From: Brassica napus | Taxonomy: Eukaryota > Streptophyta > Magnoliopsida > Brassicales > Brassicaceae | Assembly: GCF_020379485.1 (NCBI RefSeq) | Contig: NW_026015078.1 | Location: 140,474-204,473 of the forward strand | Direction of reading: 5' to 3' | Length of the DNA: 64,000 nt | Shown here: positions 36,520-49,200 of the stretch, in pieces | How positions within the stretch are numbered: the first letter of the stretch is position 1 | Layout of the letters: each line of letters opens with the position of its first letter | Program-made: the position numbers and the translations under genes | The notes under the pieces: generated by a model | What the model was told of the DNA's origin: nothing | The model's database searches: none | What the model saw: the letters and a program-made list of their open reading frames with translations, nothing else

Positions 36520-37700
36520 TTCCCTCCCTCTTCAAAAGGTTTTGACCTCAAAACTGGTTCATCTGCAAAACAAGGAGATAGATCAGTAACATTGAAAGTA
36601 GAAGACACATTCAACTCACCTGGCAGATCAAGACGGTAGGCATTGTTGTTGATCCTCTCAACAACTTGAAATGGGCCGTCCCCTCTTGGCTTCAGCTTGG
36701 AACTTCTCTGGTTAGGAAACCTTTCTTGCCGCATGTGTAACCAAACCCACTCCCCTGGTTCAAATACAATGTCCTTGCGGCCCTTGTTGGCATGTTTAGT
36801 GTACTGCTCAGTCCTCTTCTCTAAATTCTCTTGAACCTTTTGATGGAGTTCTTTGACATAAGCAGCTTTAGCTTCCCCGGTAAGACTGACAACTTCAGCT
36901 GGGGGTAATGGTTTAAGATCCAAAGGGGTTTTCGGGTTGAACCCATAGGCTGCCTCAAAGGGGGACATCTTAGTGGCTGAATGCTGAGCTCGGTTGTATG
37001 CAAATTCGATGAATGGAATACAATCAACCCAATTCTTCATGTTCTTCCCAATGGTTGCCCTAAGCAGCGTAGAGAGCGTCCTGTTGACAACTTCAGTCTG
37101 CCCATCAGTTTGGGGATGGCAAGTAGTAGAGAATAGCAACTTTGTTCCCAACTTCTTCCATAGTGTTCTCCAAAAGTGGCTGAGGAACTTGGTGTCTCGG
37201 TCAGATACAATAGTCCTTGGCACCCCATGTAAGCGCACTACCTCCTTAAAGAACAGATCAGCAGTTTTGGACGCATCATTCACCTTGGCACAAGGTATGA
37301 AGTGTGCCATTTTGGAGAATCTGTCCACGACAACAAAGATTGAATCCTTGTGATGAATTTTTGGTAATCCTAGGACAAAATCCATGGAGATGTCTACCCA
37401 AGGAGCTGTAGGAATCGGCAGTGGCATGTAAAGGCCATGAGGCTGGACTCTAGACTTAGCCTTCTTGCAAGTCACACATCTGGCGCAATGAGATTCTACT
37501 GATTTCTTAAGATGCGGCCAATAGAAATGTTCCCTGACCACAGCAAGTGTCTTATCTACTCCAAAGTGACCCATGAGCCCTCCTCCGTGAGCCTCTCTAG
37601 TGATTAGATCTCTCAAGGAGCATTGAGGAATGCATAATCTCCTGCCCTTGAAAAGAAATCCCTCATGCAAGTAGAACTTTCCTTGTGTCCTTTGGTGCAA
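36159..37700 (-). pseudogene. Integrase part of broken CRM-like pol
   Basis: An open 513-codon stretch that begins just before the integrase zinc domain (H38, H45, C76 and C79 from the first Met), then catalytic D107, D167 and E203 with the usual 35 residues between the last two, and a GPF-type module at about 300. From about residue 394 it is encoded in the LTR and includes KGAITRQRAK, matching the CR-like motif of the other CRM-like element. The Met at 37700 is only the first one in this frame, not a true start; the frame should be continuous with RNase H upstream. Confidence 0.88.
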
Positions 37701-39513
37701 CTTGAGTAGATAGCAGCAAGATCCGGATCTTCTCCGTACAAACTTTTGATGAACTCAAATCCCAACCCTTTGCTTCCATGGTTGCAATCAAAGCATATCT
37801 CCTGGAGAGTGCATCTGCTACAATGTTCTCCTTGCCCTTCTTATACTTGATAATGTAGGGAAATGTCTCAATAAACTCTAACCAGCGAGCATGTCTCCTC
37901 TTGAGATTGGTTTGCCCTCTTAGATGTTTAAGGGTTTCATGGTCAGTGTGTACCACGAATTCTTTAGACAGCAGGTAGTGCTGCCATGTCTCCAAAGCTC
38001 TCACCAAGGCATACAACTCTTTATCATAGGTCGGATAATTAAGAGCTGCTCCACCAAGCTTCTCACTGAAGTAAGCCACGGGTTTTCCTTCTTGAATAAG
38101 AACTGCCCCTATCCCAATCCCTGATGCATCACATTCTACTTCAAAGGTCTTATTGAAGTCGGGTAAGACCAGTACTGGTGCATGGGTCAGGCGATACTTC
38201 AAGGTCTGAAAGGCTTCCTGTTGAGCTTTTTCCCAAATGAACCCAATACTCTTCTTCACCACAGCAGTAAGGGGTGCAGCTATACTACTGAAATCCTTGA
38301 CAAACCGCCTGTAGAAGCTAGCTAGGCCATGGAAACTTCTAACTTGGCTGATGTTTGTTGGAGTCGGCCACTCTTGAATGGCCTTAACCTTCTCTTCATC
38401 AACCTGTAAGCCCTGTGAACTCACAACAAAACCTAGGAAGACAAGTTTATCAGTGCAGAATGTGCACTTCTTGAGGTTTGCATAAAGCCCTTCTTGTCGA
38501 AGTGTCTCTAGTACTTGCTCAAGATGTGTCACATGATCAAGTAAACTAGTACTGTAAATTAAAATGTCATCGAAATAAACCACAACAAACTTACTGATGT
38601 ATGGCCTAAGAATGTGGTTCATGAGACGCATGAAAGTACTAGGAGCATTGCTAAGTCCAAATGGCATCACCAACCATTCATATAGACCTTGCTTTGTTTT
38701 AAAAGCTGTCTTCCACTCATCTCCCTCTTTCATTCTTACCTGATGGTACCCACTCTTAAGATCAATCTTGGAGAAGATGGTGGCTCCGCTTAGCTCATCT
38801 AACATGTCATCAAGCCGTGGGATGGGGTGTCTATACTTGATGGTGATGTTGTTGATGGCTCGGCAGTCTACACACATTCTCCATGTCCCGTCCTTCTTTG
38901 GTACAAGTAAGACAGGCACAGCGCAAGGACTGAGACTCTCCCTCACGTATCCTTTGTCTAATAGGTCCTGCACTTGTCTCTCCAACTCCTTAGTCTCTTC
39001 CGGGTTCACCCTATAAGCCGGTTTGTTTGGCAGGGCAGCTCCTGGCACAAAATCTATCTGGTGCTCAATGCCTCGGAGTGGGGGTAAACCGTGCGGAATC
39101 TCCTCTGGAAACACATCTTTGAACATGTCAAGAAGCTTAGTAATCTCTGGATGAAGAGTTAACTCATCAGAACCTGCACTCAAAAGCTCCTTAAAGATCA
39201 TTAGTAGCATTGTGTGTTTGGTAGTAGCAGCCTTTCTTACACAGCTAGAACGGATAAGAAAGTTTGATTTAACAGACTTTTCCTTTTCCTTAACCATTTG
39301 CAAATGAATTTCATGAACTTGTGTTGGAGTGAGAGGCGCTAAGCTTATCTTACGCTTATCATGCATGAATGTATACATATTAGTTCTACCATCATGCTTA
39401 GTTTCTCTATCCCACTGCCATGGTCTTCCTAGCAATACATGTCCAGCTTGCATAGGGACTACGTCACAAACTACTTCATCTTGATACTTACCAATGCTAA
39501 ATGGAATGCTCAC
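37663..39513 (-). pseudogene. Protease end, RT and RNase H of broken CRM-like pol
   Basis: An open 616-codon stretch that starts within the end of the protease region and covers RT (YFDD at 313-316 from the first Met) and RNase H (motifs corresponding to CDAS, KELYAL and HTDH). After the ADALSRR motif it leaves the expected frame at about 37765 and the integrase frame is regained near 37690, so two small indels break the RNase H-integrase join. Upstream, near 39640-39655, the protease site reads DGG in another frame. The RT core is well preserved, which suggests the damage is recent or partly sequencing error. Confidence 0.88.
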
Positions 39514-40205
39514 TTGTTCCTTAATTTTAAGCTCAACCTTATCATCTAACCACCTTAGCCTATATGGATGCGGATGCTTTGTCTTTTCTAAACCAAGTTT
39601 TTTCTACCATGTAAGCGCTAGCAGCATTGTACAAGAACCCACCATCTATAATAAGTTACATACCTTGCCTTTTATGGTGCAACGGCTGTGGAATATGTTT
39701 CTCTTGGATTGTCCTCGGCGGTTGAACTAAGACGCTAGCACACGTCGGATCATCAAGCTCTCTCCCACATCAGCATATTCAACTTCTCCATACTCTCTTG
39801 AATCTCAGGTACTTCTCCTTCATCACGAGATTCATACCATCATCGGTGAGCAGCATAACCCTCTGGTTTGGGCCTCTCTTGCCATGTGCCCTCGCCTCTA
39901 CATTTGAAACAGGTGAGTCTCTGGCACGTTGGGTTTGGTAGCTTGGCTGGCTCGGTTTTGTTGTCCTTCGTGGGTCGGTGGTGCGAGGCTTAGGCCGGCT
40001 GTCTCCTTCAACCCCTTTTCCTTTGTCCACCGACTTGTTGTAGTTGCTATTGCTTGAATTCCAAGAAACTTGAGACTTGCCCTTGGAGCTCTTCTTCTTG
40101 ATGTGTTGTTCAGCTTGGATAGCTAGAGGAACAGGTCCTTCATGTCAGCATAAACAGGTCTCTCCACCTTGCAGCTTAACTCTCCTGTAAACCATCAAGG
40201 AATTG
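39514..40205 (-). pseudogene. Remnant of gag and protease with several frameshifts
   Basis: Short stretches in different frames resemble the zinc-knuckle region (about 39850-39920), the acidic segment after it and the end of the capsid region (about 40080-40205) of the complete CRM-like element. No single frame links them. Sequence upstream of a motif like ARFLGGL in the intact gag is absent, and satellite follows. At least three frame changes are needed over 700 bases, far more than in the RT region. Confidence 0.75.
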
Positions 40206-43200
40206 ATGAGATTTATTAAACTTCCTGGTGATTCTCACCACTTATGTATCCAAATCAAGCTTCTCACAAAGTGATTCATCCTGGTTGATTGGAACGACGA
40301 AGAAGCTGTCCTATTCCCAAACTGGGAAACTGGAATCACCTGATTTGAAAGTGGGATAACTTCTTCATCCCAACTCCTATGAGATTATTCAACTTCCTGG
40401 TGATTCTCCACCACTTTATGTATCCAAATCAAGCTTCTCACAAAGTGATTCATCCTGGTTTGATTTGGAACGACGAAGAAGCTGTGCTATTCCCAAACTG
40501 GGAAACTGGAATCACCTGATTTGAAAGTGGGATAACTTCTTCATCCCAACTCCTATGAGATTTATTCAACTTCCTGGTGATTCTCCACCACTTTATGTAT
40601 CCAAATCAAGCTTCTCACAAAGTGATTCATCCTGGTTTGATTGGAACGACGAAGAAGCTGTCTATTCCCAAACTGGGAAACTGGAATCACCTGATTTGAA
40701 AGTGGGATAACTTCTTCATCCCAACTCCTATGAGATTTATTCAACTTCCTGGTGATTCTCCACCACTTTATGTATCCAATCAAGCTTCTCACAAAGTGAT
40801 TCATCCTGGTTTGATTGGAACGACGAAGAAGCTGTGCTATTCCCAAACTGGGAAACTGGAATCACCTGATTTGAAAGTGGGATAACTTCTTCATCCCAAC
40901 TCCTATGAGATTTATTCAACTTCCTGGTGATTCTCCACCACTTTATGTATCCAAATCAAGCTTCTCACAAAGTGATTCATCCTGGTTTGATTGGAACGAC
41001 GAAGAAGCTGTGCTATTCCCAAACTGGGAAACTGGAATCACCTGATTTGAAAGTGGGATAACTTCTTCTTCCCAACTCCTATGAGATTTATTCAACTTCC
41101 TGGTGATTCTCCACCACTTTATGTATCCAAATCAAGCTTCTCACAAAGTGATTCATCCTGGTTTGATTGGAACGACGAAGAAGCTGTGCTATTCCCAAAC
41201 TGGGGGAAACTGGATCACCTGATTTGAAAGTGGGATAACTCTTCATCCAACTCCTATGAGATTTATTCAACTTCCTGGTGATTCTCCACCACTTTATGTA
41301 TCCAAATCAAGCTTTCACAAAGTGATTCATCCTGGTTTGATTGGAACGACGAAGAAGCTGTGCTATTCCCAAACTGGGAAACTGGAATCACCTGATTTGA
41401 AAGTGGGATAACTTCTTCATCCCAACTCCTATGAGATTTATTCAACTTCCTGGTGATTCTCCACCACTTTATGTATCCAAATCAAGCTCTCACAAAAAGT
41501 GATTCATCCTGGTTTGATTGGAACGACGAAGAAGCTGTGCTATTCCCAAACTGGGAAACTGGAATCACCTGATTTGAAAGTGGGATAACTTCTTCATCCC
41601 AACTCCTATGAGATTTATTCAACTTCCTGGTGATTCTCCACCACTTTATGTATCCAAATCAAGCTTTCACAAAGTGATTCATCCTGGTTTGATTGGAACG
41701 ACGAAGAAGCTGTGCTATTCCCAAACTGGGAAACTGGAATCACCTGATTTGAAAGTGGGATAACTTCTTCTCCCAACTCCTATGAGATTTATTCAACTTC
41801 CTGATTCTCCACCACTTTATGTATCCAAATCAAGCTTCTCACAAAGTGATTCATCCTGGTTTGATTGGAAACGACGAAGAAGCTGTGCTATTCCCAAACT
41901 GGGAAACTGGAATCACCTGATTTGAAAGTGGGATAACTTCTTCATCCAACTCCTATGATTTATTCAACTTCCTGGTGATTCTCCACCACTTTATGTATCC
42001 AAATCAAGCTTCTCACAAAGTGATTCATCCTGGTTTGATTGGAACGACGAAGAAGCTGTGCTATTCCCAAACTGGGAAACTGGAATCACCTGATTTGAAA
42101 GTGGGATAACTTCTTCATGCCAACTCCTATGAGATTTATTCAACTTCCTGGTGATTCTCCACCACTTTATGTATCCAAATCAAGCTTCTCACAAAGTGAT
42201 TCATCCTGGTTTGATTGGAACGACGAAGAAGCTGTGCTATTCCCAAACTGGGAAACTGGAATCACCTGATTTGAAAGTGGGATAACTTCTTCATGCCAAC
42301 TCCTATGAGATTTATTCAACTTCCTGGTGATTCTCCACCACTTTATGTATCCAAATCAAGCTTCTCACAAAGTGATTCATCCTGGTTTGATTGGAACGAC
42401 GAAGAAGCTGTGCTATTCCCAAACTGGGAAACTGGAATCACCTGATTTGAAAGTGGGATAACTTCTTCTCCCAACTCCTATGAGATTTATTCAACTTCCT
42501 GGTGATTCTCCACCACTTTATGTATCCAAATCAAGCTTCTCACAAAGTGATTCATCCTGGTTTGATTGGAACGACGAAGAAGCTGTGCTATTCCCAAACT
42601 GGGAAACTGGAATCACCTGATTTGAAAGTGGGATAACTTCTTCTTCCAACTCCTATGAGATTTATTCAACTTCCTGGTGATTCTCCACCACTTTATGTAT
42701 CCAAATCAAGCTTCTCACAAAGTGATTCATCCTGGTTTGATTGGAACGACGAAGAAGCTGTCTATTCCCAAACTGGGAAACTGGAATCACCTGATTTGAA
42801 AGTGGGATAACTTTCTTTCCCAACTCCTATGAGATTTATTCAACTTCCTGGTGATTCTCCACCACTTTATGTATCCAAATCAAGCTTCTCACAAAGTGAT
42901 TCATCCTGGTTTGATTGGAACGACGAAGAAGCTGTGCTATTCCCAAACTGGGAAACTGGAATCACCTGATTTGAAAGTGGGATAACTTCTTCATCCCAAC
43001 TCCTATGAGATTTATTCAACTTCCTGGTGATTCTCCACCACTTTATGTATCCAAATCAAGCTTCTCACAAAGTGATTCATCCTGGTTTGATTGGAACGAC
43101 GAAGAAGCTGTGCTATTCCCAAACTGGGAAACTGGAATCACCTGATTTGAAAGTGGGAACTTCTTCTTCCAACTCCTATGAGATTTATTCAACTTCCTGG

Positions 43201-46200
43201 TGATTCTCCACCACTTTATGTATCCAAATCAAGCTTCTCACAAAGTGATTCATCCTGGTTTGATTGGAACGACGAAGAAGCTGTGCTATTCCCAAACTGG
43301 GAAACTGGAATCACCTGATTTGAAAGTGGGATAACTTCTTCATCCCAACTCCTATGAGATTTATTCAACTTCCTGGTGATTCTCCACCACTTTATGTATC
43401 CAAATCAAGCTTCTCACAAAGTGATTCATCCTGGTTTGATTGGAACGACGAAGAAGCTGTGCTATTCCCAAACTGGGAAACTGGAATCACCTGATTTGAA
43501 AGTGGGATAACTTCTTCATGCCAACTCCTATGAGATTTATTCAACTTCCTGGTGATTCTCCACCACTTTATGTATCCAAATCAAGCTTCTCACAAAGTGA
43601 TTCATCCTGGTTTGATTGGAACGACGAAGAAGCTGTGCTATTCCCAAACTGGGAAACTGGAATCACCTGATTTGAAAGTGGGATAACTTCTTCATCCCAA
43701 CTCCTATGAGATTTATTCAACTTCCTGGTGATTCTCCACCACTTTATGTATCCAAATCAAGCTTCTCACAAAGTGATTCATCCTGGTTTGATTGGAACAA
43801 CGACGAAGAAGCTGTGCTATTCCCAAACTGGGAAACTGGAATCACCTGATTTGAAAGTGGGATAACTTCTTCATCCAACTCCTATGAGATTTATTCAACT
43901 TCCTGGTGATTCTCCACCACTTTATGTATCAAATCAAGCTTCTCACAAAGTGATTCATCCTGGTTTGATTGGAACGACGAAGAAGCTGTCTATTCCCAAA
44001 CTGGGAAACTGGAATCACCTGATTTGAAAGTGGGATAACTTCTTCTTGCCAACTCCTATGAGATTTATTCAACTTCCTGGTGATTCTCCACCACTTTATG
44101 TATCCAAATCAAGCTTCTCACAAAGTGATTCATCCTGGTTTGATTGGAACGACGAAGAAGCTGTGCTATTCCCAAACTGGGAAACTGGAATCACCTGATT
44201 TGAAAGTGGGATAACTTCTTCATCCCAACTCCTATGAGATTTATTCAACTTCCTGGTGATTCTCCACCACTTTATGTATCCAAATCAAGCTTCTCACAAA
44301 GTGATTCATCCTGGTTGATTGGAACGACGAAGAAGCTGTGCTATTCCCAAACTGGGAAACTGGAATCACCTGATTTGAAAGTGGGATAACTTCTTCATGC
44401 CAACTCCTATGAGATTTATTCAACTTCCTGGTGATTCTCCACCACTTTATGTATCCAAATCAAGCTTCTCACAAAGTGATTCATCCTGGTTTGATTGGAA
44501 CGACGAAGAAGCTGTGCTATTCCCAAACTGGGAAACTGGAATCACCTGATTTGAAAGTGGGATAACTTCTTCATGCCAACTCCTATGAGATTTATTCAAC
44601 TTCCTGGTGATTCTCCACCACTTTATGTATCCAAATCAAGCTTCTCACAAAGTGATTCATCCTGGTTTGATTGGAACGACGAAGAAGCTGTCTATTCCCA
44701 AACTGGGAAACTGGAATCACCTGATTTGAAAGTGGGATAACTTCTTTGCCAACTCCTATGAGATTTATTCAACTTCCTGGTGATTCTCCACCACTTTATG
44801 TATCCAAATCAAGCTTCTCACAAAGTGATTCATCCTGGTTTGATTGGAACGACGAAGAAGCTGTCTATTCCCAAACTGGGAAACTGGAATCACCTGATTT
44901 GAAAGTGGGATAACTTCTTCATCCAACTCCTATGAGATTTATTCAACTTCCTGGTGATTCTCCACCACTTTATGTATCCAAATCAAGCTTCTCACAAAGT
45001 GATTCATCCTGGTTTGATTGGAACGACGAAGAAGCTGTGCTATTCCCAAACTGGGAACTGGAATCACCTGATTTGAAAGTGGGATAACTTCTTCATGCCA
45101 ACTCCTATGAGATTTATTCAACTTCCTGGTGATTCTCCACCACTTTATGTATCCAAATCAAGCTTCTCACAAAGTGATTCATCCTGGTTTGATTGGAACG
45201 ACGAAGAAGAAGAAGCTGTCTATTCCCAAACTGGGAAACTGGAATCACCTGATTTGAAAGTGGGATAACTTCTTCATCCCAACTCCTATGAGATTTATTC
45301 AACTTCCTGGTGATTCTCCACCACTTTATGTATCCAAATCAAGCTTCTCACAAAGTGATTCATCCTGGTTTGATTGGAACGACGAAGAAGCTGTGCTATT
45401 CCCAAACTGGGAAACTGGAATCACCTGATTTGAAAGTGGGATAACTTCTTCATGCCAACTCCTATGAGATTTATTCAACTTCCTGGTGATTCTCCACCAC
45501 TTTATGTATCCAAATCAAGCTTCTCACAAAGTGATTCATCCTGGTTTGATTGGAACGACGAAGAAGCTGTGCTATTCCCAAACTGGGAAACTGGAATCAC
45601 CTGATTTGAAAGTGGGATAACTTCTTCTTCCCAACTCCTATGAGATTTATTCAACTTCCTGGTGATTCTCCACCACTTTATGTATCCAAATCAAGCTTCT
45701 CACAAAGTGATTCATCCTGGTTTGATTGGAACGACGAAGAAGCTGTGCTATTCCCAAACATGGGAAACTGGAATCACCTGATTTGAAAGTGGGATAACTT
45801 CTTCATCCCAACTCCTATGAGATTTATTCAACTTCCTGGTGATTCTCCACCACTTTATGTATCCAAATCAAGCTTCTCACAAAGTGATTCATCCTGGTTT
45901 GATTGGAACGACGAAGAAGCTGTGCTATTCCCAAACTGGGAAACTGGAATCACCTGATTTGAAAGTGGGATAACTTCTTCTTGCCAACTCCTATGAGATT
46001 TATTCAACTTCCTGGTGATTCTCCACCACTTTATGTATCCAAATCAAGCTTCTCACAAAGTGATTCATCCTGGTTTGATTGGAACGACGAAGAAGCTGTG
46101 CTATTCCCAAACTGGGAAACTGGAATCACCTGATTTGAAAGTGGGATAACTTCTTCATCCCAACTCCTATGAGATTTATTCAACTTCCTGGTGATTCTCC

Positions 46201-49200
46201 ACCACTTTATGTATCCAAATCAAGCTTCTCACAAAGTGATTCATCCTGGTTTGATTGGAACGACGAAGAAGCTGTGCTATTCCCAAACTGGGAAACTGGA
46301 ATCACCTGATTTGAAAGTGGGATAACTTCTTCTTGCCAACTCCTATGAGATTTATTCAACTTCCTGGTGATTCTCCACCACTTTATGTATCCAAATCAAG
46401 CTTCTCACAAAGTGATTCATCCTGGTTTGATTGGAACGACGAAGAAGCTGTGCTATTCCCAAACTGGGAAACTGGAATCACCTGATTTGAAAGTGGGATA
46501 ACTTCTTCTCCCAACTCCTATGAGATTTATTCAACTTCCTGGTGATTCTCCACCACTTTATGTATCCAAATCAAGCTTCTCACAAAGTGATTCATCCTGG
46601 TTTGATTGGAACGACGAAGAAGCTGTGCTATTCCCAAACTGGGAAACTGGAATCACCTGATTTGAAAGTGGGATAACTTCTTCATGCCAACTCCTATGAG
46701 ATTTATTCAACTTCCTGGTGATTCTCCACCACTTTATGTATCCAAATCAAGCTTCTCACAAAGTGATTCATCCTGGTTTGATTGGAACGACGAAGAAGCT
46801 GTGCTATTCCCAAACTGGGAAACTGGAATCACCTGATTTGAAAGTGGGATAACTTCTTTTGCCAACTCCTATGAGATTTATTCAACTTCCTGGTGATTCT
46901 CCACCACTTTATGTATCCAAATCAAGCTTCTCACAAAGTGATTCATCCTGGTTTGATTGGAACGACGAAGAAGCTGTGCTATTCCCAAACTGGGAAACTG
47001 GAATCACCTGATTTGAAAGTGGGATAACTTCTTCATGCCAACTCCTATGAGATTTATTCAACTTCCTGGTGATTCTCCACCACTTTATGTATCCAAATCA
47101 AGCTTCACAAAGTGATTCATCCTGGTTTGATTGGAACGACGAAGAAGCTGTGCTATTCCCAAACTGGGAAACTGGAATCACCTGATTTGAAAGTGGGATA
47201 ACTTCTTCATCCCAACTCCTATGAGATTTATTCAACTTCCTGGTGATTCTCCACCACTTTATGTATCCAAATCAAGCTTCTCACAAAGTGATTCATCCTG
47301 GTTTGATTGGAACGACGAAGAAGCTGTGCTATTCCCAAACTGGGAAACTGGAATCACCTGATTTGAAAGTGGGATAACTTCTTCTTCCAACTCCTATGAG
47401 ATTTATTCAACTTCCTGGTGATTCTCCACCACTTTATGTATCCAAATCAAGCTTCTCACAAAGTGATTCATCCTGGTTTGATTGGAACGACGAAGAAGCT
47501 GTGCTATTCCCAAACTGGGAAACTGGAATCACCTGATTTGAAAGTGGGATAACTTCTTCATGCCAACTCCTATGAGATTTATTCAACTTCCTGGTGATTC
47601 TCCACCACTTTATGTATCCAAATCAAGCTTCTCACAAAGTGATTCATCCTGGTTTGATTGGAACGACGAAGAAGCTGTGCTATTCCCAAACTGGGAAACT
47701 GGAATCACCTGATTTGAAAGTGGGATAACTTCTTCTCCCAACTCCTATGAGATTTATTCAACTTCCTGGTGATTCTCCACCACTTTATGTATCCAAATCA
47801 AGCTTCTCACAAAGTGATTCATCCTGGTTTGATTGGAACGACGAAGAAGCTGTGCTATTCCCAAACTGGGAAACTGGAATCACCTGATTTGAAAGTGGGA
47901 TAACTTCTTCATCCCAACTCCTATGAGATTTATTCAACTTCCTGGTGATTCTCCACCACTTTATGTATCCAAATCAAGCTTCTCACAAAGTGATTCATCC
48001 TGGTTTGATTGGAACGACGAAGAAGCTGTGCTATTCCCCAACTGGGAAACTGGAATCACCTGATTTGAAAGTGGGATAACTTCTTCTTGCCAACTCCTAT
48101 GAGATTTATTCAACTTCCTGGTGATTCTCCACCACTTTATGTATCCAAATCAAGCTTCTCACAAAGTGATTCATCCTGGTTTGATTGGAACGACGAAGAA
48201 GCTGTGCTATTCCCAAACTGGGAAACTGGAATCACCTGATTTGAAAGTGGGATAACTTCTTCATCCCAACTCCTATGAGATTTATTCAACTTCCTGGTGA
48301 TTCTCCACCACTTTATGTATCCAAATCAAGCTTCTCACAAAGTGATTCATCCTGGTTTGATTGGAACGACGAAGAAGCTGTCTATTCCCAAACTGGGAAA
48401 CTGGAATCACCTGATTTGAAAGTGGGATAACTTCTTCATCCAACTCCTATGAGATTTATTCAACTTCCTGGTGATTCTCCACCACTTTATGTATCCAAAT
48501 CAAGCTTCTCACAAAGTGATTCATCCTGGTTTGATTGGAACGACGAAGAAGCTGTGCTATTCCCAAACTGGGAAACTGGAATCACCTGATTTGAAAGTGG
48601 GATAACTTCTTCATGCCAACTCCTATGAGATTTATTCAACTTCCTGGTGATTCTCCACCACTTTATGTATCCAAATCAAGCTTCTCACAAAGTGATTCAT
48701 CCTGGTTTGATTGGAACGACGAAGAAGCTGTCTATTCCCAAACTGGGAAACTGGAATCACCTGATTTGAAAGTGGGATAACTTCTTCTTCCCAACTCCTA
48801 TGAGATTTATTCAACTTCCTGGTGATTCTCCACCACTTTATGTATCCAAATCAAGCTTCTCACAAGTGATTCATCCTGGTTTGATTGGAACGACGAAGAA
48901 GCTGTGCTATTCCCAAACTGGGAAACTGGAATCACCTGATTTGAAAGTGGGATAACTTCTTCATCCCAACTCCTATGAGATTTATTCAACTTCCTGGTGA
49001 TTCTCCACCACTTTATGTATCCAAATCAAGCTTCTCACAAAGTGATTCATCCTGGTTTGATTGGAACGACGAAGAAGCTGTGCTATTCCCAAACTGGGAA
49101 ACTGGAATCACCTGATTTGAAAGTGGGATAACTTCTTCATGCCAACTCCTATGAGATTTATTCAACTTCCTGGTGATTCTCCACCACTTTATGTATCCAA

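Larger units (their letters stand above)
35581..40205 (-). mobile_element. 5'-truncated, frameshifted CRM-like gypsy element
   Basis: A minus-strand element with a 3' LTR (35581-36519, TG...CA ends) and a purine tract (36520-36533), but no 5' LTR, primer site or N-terminal gag. The pol frame again ends inside the LTR and is followed by the conserved stem-loop (36060-36101), so it is also CRM-like but a different family from 6908-13607. RT and integrase catalytic motifs are intact, yet the reading frame is broken near 37.7 kb and repeatedly between 39.5 and 40.2 kb. On the right the gag sequence switches directly to satellite at about 40205. The satellite on the two sides is nearly in phase: it stops after CCAACT and resumes at ATGAGATT, missing three bases. 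The neighbouring arrays belong to different subfamilies. Confidence 0.88.

Noticed and set aside
36994..37353. Plus-strand frame of 119 codons
   Set aside because: Antisense shadow of the integrase domain of the truncated element.
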